A DNA stretch of 22,731 nt. It comes from SLRI01 sp964393275. GTDB taxonomy: Bacteria > Pseudomonadota > Alphaproteobacteria > Geminicoccales > Geminicoccaceae. Of this stretch, positions 7,764 to 13,229 are shown one piece after another. Numbering within the stretch: position 1 is the first letter of the stretch; each line of letters starts with the position of its first letter. The stretch spans positions 1 through 22,731 of the forward strand of contig CAYMTA010000067.1 in NCBI GenBank assembly GCA_964393275.1, given 5' to 3'. Position numbers and translations under genes: made by a program. Below the pieces are notes generated by a model, which was not told the origin of the DNA, made no database searches, and worked only from the letters and a program-made list of their open reading frames with translations.

Positions 7764-8764
7764 TTGGTCGAGGTCGGCTCCGTGTCGTCGACCGCCACCT
7801 CGAGGCTGCCGTCTCGAATGGCGGCCTCCCGCTCGGCGACCATCGCCTGGACCTCGGCCGGGACGAGCGCGTCGTCCATGGGTGCCACGGAGCAGCCGCC
7901 GGCGGCGAGGTGGCTCAACGGCCCATAGTCCTCCGCCACGTAATCGCCGGCCTGCACCTTCGAGATCGCCTGGTCGACCGTCGGCTCCATGTGCCAAAGC
8001 GCGCTGGCGACGATCGTGCCCGGATACTCGTCCTGGGTGTCGATGACGTTGCCCACGGCCAGCACACCCCGCTCCTTGGCGGCATCGGACACGCCATAGC
8101 GCTCGGCGTAGAGGATGTCGGCGCCGGCATCGATCATGGCGAAGGCGGCTTCCTTGGCCTTGGGCGGGTCGTACCAGGAGCCGATGAAGCTGATCGAGAA
8201 ATCGATGTCCGGATTGACCTCTAGGGCGCCGGCCATGAAGGCGTGCATCAGCCGGTTCACCTCGGGGATCGGATAGCCGCCGACCATCCCGATCAGGCCG
8301 CTCTCGGTCTTGGCCCCGGCAACCAGCCCGGTCAGATACGAGCATTCCTGGATGTAGTTGTCGAAGCTCGAGAAATTGGGCTCCTCGGGGCCGAAGCTCG
8401 AGCCCATGACCCAGGCGACGTCCGGGTAGTCCCGGGCGACCTCGCGGGCCGCCCGCTCGACGCCGAACACCTCGCCGAAGACGAGATCCACGCCCTGCTC
8501 GGCATACTCGCGCATCACGCGCTCGTAGTCCGTGTTGGAGACGTTTTCCGAGAAGCTGTAGGTGATGTCGCCGCGCTCGACGGCCGCGTTCAGCGCCTTG
8601 TGGATGCGGCTGACCCATTGCTGCTCGACCGGAACGGTGAAGATGGCGGCGACCTTCAAGGGCTCGGCGGACGCGGCCGAAGCCGCGAGGAGGGCCAGGC
8701 CCATCGCCGCCGAGCCGAGCAGTGCCGAGCCGAACCGTCGCCGTGCCATCGAATTTCGGGCCAT
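7760..8764 (-). CDS. BMP-family (Med/PnrA-like) periplasmic substrate-binding protein
   Basis: The 334-residue protein starts with a signal peptide: Arg-rich n-region at residues 7-10, hydrophobic core at about 11-32, and an Ala-Ser-Ala site before Glu34. The Arg-Arg-Arg-Phe-Gly run could also be read as a loose Tat signal. The mature part is a PF02608-type BMP domain. Features of this family that can be seen are an aromatic-rich segment near residues 122-131 (SSFDNYIQE) and a Gly-Gly-Tyr-Pro motif near 153-156. Family members bind purine or pyrimidine nucleosides and related bases and deliver them to an ABC importer. The ATG at 8764 has a good ribosome site (GGAGAG). It is the first gene of the operon. 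The linked CodA-like enzyme favours a cytosine-type ligand, which is inference. Confidence 0.95.
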   Translation of the reverse strand: MARNSMARRRFGSALLGSAAMGLALLAASAASAEPLKVAAIFTVPVEQQWVSRIHKALNAAVERGDITYSFSENVSNTDYERVMREYAEQGVDLVFGEVFGVERAAREVARDYPDVAWVMGSSFGPEEPNFSSFDNYIQECSYLTGLVAGAKTESGLIGMVGGYPIPEVNRLMHAFMAGALEVNPDIDFSISFIGSWYDPPKAKEAAFAMIDAGADILYAERYGVSDAAKERGVLAVGNVIDTQDEYPGTIVASALWHMEPTVDQAISKVQAGDYVAEDYGPLSHLAAGGCSVAPMDDALVPAEVQAMVAEREAAIRDGSLEVAVDDTEPTSTK

Positions 8765-8835
8765 TCTCTTCTCTCCAGCGCTTAGCGGGCGGCCGGAGTG
8801 TGGCGATGCCGGCCCTGGTTGCAAAGAGCTTTTCC

Positions 8836-9807
8836 TCAACCGATGGGCGGCGGCTCCGCCGCATGCGCCTCGAGCTGCTTGAGCTGCTCGCGGAACGCCT
8901 TGCAGGGATCGAAGCCGTAGGGCTGGCGGCGCGTGGTGAACCAGACGAAATCGTAGGGCATGTCGATCGGCAGGGAGGTCAGCTCGGGGTCGATCTCGAC
9001 GAAGGCGAGGCTGAGCACGCGCAAGGCCGGGTCGGCGCGCCGCAGATACAGGGGCACGCCCCAGTCGCGCCGCACGTGCCCGGCGCCGGCGATCAGCACA
9101 CTCTTGTTCCGTCCCCTGATGGCCATCAGACGGTCGGCCATCATCGCATCCCGCCCGCGCTGGACCAGCAGCATGGCGGGCAGGCGGTCCGCCGGCGCCA
9201 GCCCGCAATGGGCGTCGCTGATCGTCTTCAGCATGGTCGCCTCGAGCACCGGCTCGAGCGGCTCGGTCAGGCCGGCGCGCTCGGCCAGGGCCGGATCGAG
9301 CCCCTTGGCGCCATCGACCAGGAGCGCCTCGACCGCCGGCTTCGGCAGATTGCCGCCGACGATCTGGGCATCGATATCGAGCGCCGCCGCGGCGATCGGC
9401 TCGTACATCGACCATTCCGGCCAACCGCTCGCCGCCCAGTCGATCGCCGGGCCGAGCCCCTCCACGTCGCCCGGATGAAGCTGCAGATACTGGATCAGGG
9501 CCTGCTGGCGGTCGGTGTCGATCATCTCGAAGACGACGCCGTTGACCGAAGCCCCCATGGCCCGCACCAGCCGCGCCTGCAGGAGATGGTGATCGCGATT
9601 GTCGTGGGTCTCGCCGAGCAGCACGATGTCCGCGGTCTCGAGCGCGGCGAGCAGCGCCGGCTCGTCGATCACGCGCTGCGAGCGGAGATCGACGATGGAC
9701 CCGGCGAACGGGTGCTCCGCGCCGTAGCGGTGGGTCCACTCGGTCGACTGGCAGCCGAGGAGGGCCAGCGACAGCAAGGCCAGGACGGCGAGGCGATTGA
9801 CTGCCAA
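8836..9807 (-). CDS. ChaN-family lipoprotein (haem/iron-uptake related)
   Basis: The 323-residue protein begins with a short lipoprotein signal ending in Leu-Leu-Gly-Cys, so Cys19 should be acylated. The mature domain is of the ChaN/Tiki-like fold family: the Leu-Gly-Glu-Thr-His-Asp motif lies at about residues 64-69 and a Glu of the Val-Phe-Glu-Met motif near 94. ChaN of Campylobacter binds haem at the outer membrane, but many relatives have unknown roles and the superfamily includes metalloproteases. I chose the TTG at 9807 because GGAGG lies eight bases before it and it places the signal peptide at the N-terminus; an ATG at 9870 would add 21 non-signal residues. It is on the same strand as the BMP operon with a 71-bp gap. 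No functional link to that operon is evident. Confidence 0.85.
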   Translation of the reverse strand: MAVNRLAVLALLSLALLGCQSTEWTHRYGAEHPFAGSIVDLRSQRVIDEPALLAALETADIVLLGETHDNRDHHLLQARLVRAMGASVNGVVFEMIDTDRQQALIQYLQLHPGDVEGLGPAIDWAASGWPEWSMYEPIAAAALDIDAQIVGGNLPKPAVEALLVDGAKGLDPALAERAGLTEPLEPVLEATMLKTISDAHCGLAPADRLPAMLLVQRGRDAMMADRLMAIRGRNKSVLIAGAGHVRRDWGVPLYLRRADPALRVLSLAFVEIDPELTSLPIDMPYDFVWFTTRRQPYGFDPCKAFREQLKQLEAHAAEPPPIG

Positions 9808-9954
9808 GATGCGAGCCTCCGATCGTTGCCACTCAGGCGGCGACACCCCGACCCGAAATGCGCCGAGCATAGCAGGCTTCCATGGACAACGCTGGAAATA
9901 GCTGTGTCAATGGCCGGCGCAAGAGGCCCTCGATTCAGCAAGGCGCGGCCGGGT
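9808..9954. promoter_or_regulatory. Divergent intergenic region between ChaN and GNAT genes
   Basis: The 147 bp must hold start signals for both genes. A small inverted repeat TTCCA-N10-TGGAA is seen at 9878-9897. No convincing -35/-10 pair could be assigned by eye on either strand. Confidence 0.35.
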
Positions 9955-10476
9955 ATGAGCGGGATCGATTTCGGGCAGCCCGGTCTCCGGCTGGCCCGCC
10001 TTCTCGACCTCGATCGGCTGGTCGAGCTCGAGGCCCGCTTCCCGGGCGACCGGCTGTCACGCCGGTCGTTGCGCCGTCACCTGGCCAGCCCGAACGCCGT
10101 CGTGATCGTCAGCGAGCCGGTGGACAGCGGGACGACAGGCGAGGTGCAGGGCTACGCGCTCTTCCTGCGCTCGAGGCGTCTTTCCTGGTGGCGGCTCTAT
10201 TCCCTGGTGCGCGCCCTGGAGGCCCCGCCGGGGACCGGCCACGCCCTGATCCGGGCGGGCCTGGCGGCGGCGCGGGCCGCCGGCGCGAGCGGGGTCCGGC
10301 TCGAGGTCAGGGCCGACAACCCGAAGGCGATAAAGCTCTACGAAAGAGCCGGATTTCGCTTGTTCGGAACGCGGCCGGACTATTACGAGGACGGTGCAAC
10401 CGCCCTACGCATGGCACTGGATTTTCATGGACAAGAAGACGTCGGCCTGGCTGATCGTCGCCGACCGCAAGGATGA
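9955..10476 (+). CDS. GNAT-family N-acetyltransferase (RimI-like)
   Basis: The 173-residue protein carries the C-terminal half of the GNAT signature: the beta-4 segment LRLEVRADN-like at residues 115-121 is followed by Asn122-Pro-Lys-Ala-Ile-x-Leu-Tyr-x-x-x-Gly-Phe (to about 134) and an Asp-Tyr-Tyr near 142-144, as in RimI. The acetyl-CoA loop near residues 91-97 has Pro-Gly-Thr-Gly instead of the usual Arg/Gln-x-x-Gly-x-Gly/Ala, so it is somewhat degenerate. The ATG at 9955 has only a modest ribosome site (AAGG, about 11 bases upstream). The last 50 bases overlap the start of the RimK-family gene, so the two are almost certainly one operon. GNATs beside RLAN-type RimK ligases are a recurring pairing in my memory of these families. 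The substrate is unknown. Confidence 0.88.
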   Translation: MSGIDFGQPGLRLARLLDLDRLVELEARFPGDRLSRRSLRRHLASPNAVVIVSEPVDSGTTGEVQGYALFLRSRRLSWWRLYSLVRALEAPPGTGHALIRAGLAAARAAGASGVRLEVRADNPKAIKLYERAGFRLFGTRPDYYEDGATALRMALDFHGQEDVGLADRRRPQG

Positions 10477-11896
10477 CCTTCCCGCCATGCCGGGCGGTGC
10501 CGTGGGCATCGGCACGCGCGACTACCTGGCGCTGGGTGTCCGCACCGGACGCGCCGTCCGCAAGGTGCTCAACCTCGCCCGCGACACGAGCTATCAGGCG
10601 CGCGGCTACTACGTCTCGCTGCTCGCCGAGGCGCGGGGCGACAAGGTCGTGCCGTCGGTGGCGACCATCCTCGCGCTCCGCCGCCGCTCCGGCTACGCCT
10701 TCGCCCTGCCGGACCTCGAGGAGGCGCTCAACCGCACGGCCCGCCGCCTGGCCGACCCCCCGACGGAGGCGTTCCGTCTCCGGCTCTTCCTGGGCCGGGC
10801 CAGCGATCCCCGGTTCGCCCGTTTCGGCTCGCTCGTCTTCGACTGGTTTCGCGCCCCGGTGCTCGAGCTCGCCATCGTGCCCGGCGAGTGGTGGCGGATC
10901 AAGCGCGTGGCGATGCTGGCGGTCGGCGATCTCGCCGAGGACGAGCGCGCGACACTGGCGACGGCCATCGCCCGCTATGTCGACCGGCGCTGGCTGGAGC
11001 CCAAGGGCCGAAACGAGCCGCGCTACACGCTCGCCGTGCTCTTCGATCCCAAGGATCCGCTGCCGCCATCGGATCTGCCGACGCTCCGCCGCTTCGCCCG
11101 GATCGCCGAGGGCATGGGGCTCGGGGTCGACCTGATCGGCAAGGGCGATCTCGCCAAGCTCGCCGCCTACGATGCGCTCTGGATCCGGGTCACCACCAAT
11201 ATCGACCACTACACCTACCGCTTCGCGCAGCGTGCCGAGCAGGAGGGCATGCCGGTGATCGACGATCCCCGCTCGATCATGCGCTGCACCAACAAGGTCT
11301 TCCTGGCGGAGCTCATGGTGGCGCACAAGGTGCCGACACCGCCGACCCGGATCATCGCCGGCCGGCGCGACGTCGAGACGGCCGCCGCGGCGCTCGGCTA
11401 TCCGATCGTCTTGAAGATTCCCGACGGCTCGTTCTCGCGCGGGGTCAAGAAGGCCGACGATCGCCAGGCCCTCGACCGGCTGGTCGGCGACATGCTGGAG
11501 GAGTCCGACCTGATCCTGGCCCAGGCCTTCATGCCGACCACCTTCGACTGGCGGGTCGGCGTCCTCAACGGCGAGCCGCTCTTCGTCAGCAAGTACCACA
11601 TGGCGAAGAAGCACTGGCAGATCGTCAAGCACGGCAGCGACGGGCGAACCGAGGCGGGCCGCTTCAACACCCTGCCGATCGCGACCGCACCGCGCGAGGT
11701 CATCGATATCGGCGTGCGCGCGGCGGGCCTGATCGGCCGTGGCCTCTACGGCGTCGACATCAAGGAGACGCCGTCCGGCATTGTCGTGATCGAGGTCAAC
11801 GACAATCCCGACCTCAACCACGGCATCGAGGACCTGGCGGAGAAGGACGCCGTTTGGCGCCAGCTCGCGAGCTGGTTCCTCGAGCGGCTGCGATGA
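10427..11896 (+). CDS. RimK-family ATP-grasp ligase with N-terminal RLAN domain
   Basis: The 489-residue protein has an RLAN (RimK-like ATP-grasp N-terminal) region over about residues 5-155, a linker, and an ATP-grasp domain at about 280-485. Visible ATP-grasp features are Lys330 in Val-Leu-Lys-Ile-Pro-Asp-Gly-Ser, Gly-Val-Asp near 442-444, and the metal-binding Glu-Val-Asn-Asp-Asn-Pro at 456-461. RimK-type ligases join an amino acid, typically glutamate, to a carboxyl group of a protein or small molecule using ATP. Whether this one modifies a protein or makes a peptide metabolite is not known. The ATG at 10427 is preferred over an upstream in-frame start at 10394 because homologues begin close to the Trp-Leu-Ile-Val-Ala-Asp segment. 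It overlaps the GNAT gene by 50 bases. Confidence 0.92.
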   Translation: MDKKTSAWLIVADRKDDLPAMPGGAVGIGTRDYLALGVRTGRAVRKVLNLARDTSYQARGYYVSLLAEARGDKVVPSVATILALRRRSGYAFALPDLEEALNRTARRLADPPTEAFRLRLFLGRASDPRFARFGSLVFDWFRAPVLELAIVPGEWWRIKRVAMLAVGDLAEDERATLATAIARYVDRRWLEPKGRNEPRYTLAVLFDPKDPLPPSDLPTLRRFARIAEGMGLGVDLIGKGDLAKLAAYDALWIRVTTNIDHYTYRFAQRAEQEGMPVIDDPRSIMRCTNKVFLAELMVAHKVPTPPTRIIAGRRDVETAAAALGYPIVLKIPDGSFSRGVKKADDRQALDRLVGDMLEESDLILAQAFMPTTFDWRVGVLNGEPLFVSKYHMAKKHWQIVKHGSDGRTEAGRFNTLPIATAPREVIDIGVRAAGLIGRGLYGVDIKETPSGIVVIEVNDNPDLNHGIEDLAEKDAVWRQLASWFLERLR

Positions 11897-11937
11897 GCCG
11901 CCGGCCTGCAGGCGGTGGATAAAATTTCTCGCATCCT

Positions 11938-11998
11938 GTGACGGCCGTCACGGTTTTCCTGGCGAGGCAAGAGTAGAGAGAATGTGTTCTCTCCTCTC
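11938..11998. repeat. Two inverted repeats downstream of the RimK gene
   Basis: A perfect 14-bp palindrome GTGACGGCCGTCAC lies at 11938-11951, followed by GGTTTTCC, so it could act as a weak terminator on the plus strand. A second perfect inverted repeat, GAGAGAA-TGTG-TTCTCTC, lies at 11976-11993 and extends to 11971-11998 with a 2x2 mismatch. Neither is inside a gene. Both lie before the stronger terminator at 12012. They may be RNA hairpins at the transcript end or protein-binding sites. Confidence 0.5.
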
Positions 11999-12011
11999 AC
12001 TGACTCGCCTT

Positions 12012-12040
12012 CGGCCGCCCCAAAAGGGCGGCCGCCTTCT
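12012..12040 (+). terminator. Rho-independent terminator after the GNAT-RimK operon
   Basis: A perfect 9-bp GC-rich stem (CGGCCGCCC at 12012-12020 with GGGCGGCCG at 12026-12034) closes a CAAAA loop and is followed by a T-rich tail (CCTTCTTTT). On the minus strand no T-run follows, so it serves the plus-strand operon. It stands 115 bp past the RimK stop and 27 bp from the end of the convergent rhodanese gene. Confidence 0.75.
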
Positions 12041-12066
12041 TTTCCGGAGCGATCGACCGGCCGCGA

Positions 12067-12609
12067 TCAGGCTGCCGCGCTCGTTCGGTTCCAGGGCATG
12101 ATCCTCAGCAGGTTGGCCATGCCGCAGAAGCCGGTCACCCCGGCCACCATGAGGCCGGCGCCGACGAAGCCGCTCAGCGCATGCCACCAGGGCGAGACGA
12201 GGACGCCGAGGACGAAGCCCAGGAGCACCATGCCGCCGGCCGTGATCTGCACCTGGCGCATCAGCGGCAGGGGAGCCTTCGCGTCGCGCACGACGGCAAG
12301 GCCGGCACGCTTCCAGGCTTCCACGCCGCCCTTGAGCACACAGACCTCGACCCCGGCCTGATCGGGGACACGGTCGGCAGCCGCGCGGGAGCGGGCGCCG
12401 CTGGCGCAGAGCAGCACCAGCTTGCGATTCGGCTCCCGGCCGGCCTGCTCGAGCAGCCCCGGCATGTTGACCGAGGCAAGCGGCCGCGAGCCCGCCCCCT
12501 CGATGTGCTCGCGACGGAACTCATCCGCTTCGCGCACGTCCACCAGAACTGCCTCGCCGGAGGCGAGCCAGCCGGCAACCTCGCGCGGGTCGACTTCACG
12601 AATGGCCAT
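12067..12609 (-). CDS. Rhodanese-DUF2892 membrane protein (YgaP-like sulfurtransferase)
   Basis: Residues 1-108 form a rhodanese domain. The active-site loop carries Cys68 in Cys-Ala-Ser-Gly-Ala-Arg-Ser, and the substrate-side motif Val-Asp-Val-Arg-Glu lies at 23-27. Residues 118-165 hold two hydrophobic helices, ending in the DUF2892 hallmark Gly-Phe-Cys-Gly-Met-Ala-Asn-Leu-Leu and Met-Pro-Trp-Asn-Arg. YgaP of E. coli has this layout and is a membrane-anchored thiosulfate sulfurtransferase; relatives controlled by BigR-type repressors help detoxify hydrogen sulfide. The ATG at 12609 is chosen because GGAG lies six bases before it; earlier in-frame starts at 12621 and 12627 lack a site. It has its own promoter. 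No ArsR/BigR regulator gene is in the window. Confidence 0.93.
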   Translation of the reverse strand: MAIREVDPREVAGWLASGEAVLVDVREADEFRREHIEGAGSRPLASVNMPGLLEQAGREPNRKLVLLCASGARSRAAADRVPDQAGVEVCVLKGGVEAWKRAGLAVVRDAKAPLPLMRQVQITAGGMVLLGFVLGVLVSPWWHALSGFVGAGLMVAGVTGFCGMANLLRIMPWNRTSAAA

Positions 12610-12617
12610 GTGACGCT

Positions 12618-12648
12618 CCATATTCAAAATTCGCTATGTTTTATATGG
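12618..12648. promoter_or_regulatory. Imperfect 31-bp palindrome over the rhodanese promoter (candidate operator)
   Basis: The ends are perfect arms CCATAT (12618-12623) and ATATGG (12643-12648), and 10 of 15 position pairs across the 31 bp are complementary. It covers the -10 box and the expected transcription start, a position where a repressor would block initiation. ArsR-type repressors of rhodanese operons bind AT-rich imperfect palindromes, so such a regulator is a reasonable but unproven guess. Confidence 0.45.
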
Positions 12649-12669
12649 GAGATCCCGCAGGCCATGCAA
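12640..12669 (-). promoter_or_regulatory. Sigma70-like promoter of the rhodanese gene
   Basis: On the minus strand a -35 box TTGCAT (12664-12669) and a -10 box TATAAA (12640-12645) are separated by 18 bp. This predicts a transcript start near 12633 and a leader of about 24 bases before the ATG at 12609. It stands out in otherwise GC-rich DNA. Confidence 0.6.
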
Positions 12670-12743
12670 GCGAGATCGTTCAGCGTCCCGACACCAGCGC
12701 CCGCTCGAGCCAGGCGGCGGTGGCGAGCAGTCTCCTGGGCACG

Positions 12744-12770
12744 GAGTCCTAACGGGGTCAGGACTCTTTT
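12744..12770 (+). terminator. Terminator-like hairpin with no plus-strand gene before it
   Basis: A perfect 7-bp stem GAGTCCT / AGGACTC (12744-12750, 12760-12766) with a 9-base loop is followed by TTTTA. On the plus strand this resembles an intrinsic terminator. The nearest plus-strand gene upstream ends at 11896 and already has its own terminator. It could end a short non-coding RNA starting between 12650 and 12740, or be fortuitous. Confidence 0.4.
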
Positions 12771-12858
12771 ACGGCCGGGGAGCGCGTCCGCTCGCCGGCA
12801 GCGCCTGCCTCGACCTCCGGCCCGGCGCGCCGAGCCGCCAGCCACCCCTGTTGCGCCC

Positions 12859-12993
12859 GATGCAACAGCGTCCTTGGGTTGTTGCATATAGCGCATCATT
12901 CTTATGACCAATGTTGCATCAGATGCATCAATCGCCGCTCGGGTTGTTGCATCGAGCGCAACAATTTCTTGGGTTGGTGCGGCCGATGCAACA
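12859..12993. repeat. Cluster of TGTTGCATC-type direct and inverted repeats
   Basis: Copies of TGTTGCATC or near matches occur at 12880-12888 and 12912-12920 and 12945-12953, with complementary copies (GATGCAACA) at 12859-12867 and 12985-12993, and variants at 12922-12930 and 12957-12964. Neighbouring copies form hairpin-capable pairs: ATGCAACA with TGTTGCAT across 12860-12887, and TTGTTGC with GCAACAA across 12944-12964. The sequence GGGTTGTTGCAT is repeated at 12876 and 12941, with a variant at 12971. Confidence 0.7.
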
Positions 12994-12999
12994 CGTCGC

Positions 13000-13074
13000 G
13001 ACGATCGAACCCACCGAAAGGACGACCGAACCCGGGGATTCGACGATCGAACCCGGGCTCCGACGAACGAACCC
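13000..13074 (+). repeat. Four tandem GACGANCGAACCC repeats, about 21-bp period
   Basis: Thirteen-base copies lie at 13000-13012 (N = T), 13021-13033 (C), 13042-13054 (T) and 13062-13074 (A), with start-to-start steps of 21, 21 and 20 bp. They differ only at the sixth base. The 7- or 8-base spacers are unrelated to each other. Partial copies continue at 13136-13148 and 13162-13174, and an inverted GGTTCG core lies at 13198-13203. A two-helical-turn period is typical of arrays bound on one DNA face. Confidence 0.75.
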
Positions 13075-13229
13075 AGCGCCCTGCAACATCTTCAATCACA
13101 AGGCGTTTTCGTCCCCGGCCGGGCCCACGGCCTCGAACGATCGAACCCGGCCCCCGGGATTGCCGAACGAACCGAAGGCGCCCTTGCGTCGGCGGTCGGT
13201 TCGTGATAGGACAATAGTCATCAAGCTCC

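Larger units (their letters stand above)
12610..13229. other. 620-bp gene-free region with repeat arrays
   Basis: This lies between the 5' end of the rhodanese gene and the 3' end of the GGDEF-EAL gene. Several frames are open on both strands, but only because of GC-rich and repetitive sequence; none has a recognisable domain. From left to right it holds the rhodanese promoter and palindrome, a plus-strand hairpin with a T-tail (12744-12770), a cluster of TGTTGCATC-type repeats (12859-12993), a 21-bp-period array of GACGANCGAACCC (13000-13074), and two further copies with one inverted copy (13136-13203). Confidence 0.6.

Noticed and set aside
7764..8864. N-terminal extension of the ATPase frame across the BMP gene
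   Set aside because: It overlaps a complete BMP protein in another frame and looks antisense-like; the GTG at 7763 gives the normal family length.
10307..11821. 504-codon minus-strand frame opposite the RimK-family gene
   Set aside because: Antisense artefact of GC-rich codon use; the plus strand encodes a recognisable RLAN/ATP-grasp protein.
13000..13074. CRISPR array
   Set aside because: Units are 13 bases and spacers only 7-8 bases, too short for CRISPR, and no cas genes are present.
12902..13099. Possible 65-residue minus-strand peptide with Gly-Phe-Asp-Arg-Arg heptapeptide repeats
   Set aside because: The 21-bp DNA repeat is a multiple of three, so any open frame shows a peptide repeat. 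There is no good ribosome site, and frames on both strands are equally open.
13000..13203. tRNA remnants, because the minus strand repeats GGGTTCGATC-like T-arm sequences
   Set aside because: No acceptor, D or anticodon stems could be drawn around any copy, and the 21-bp spacing does not fit tRNA genes.
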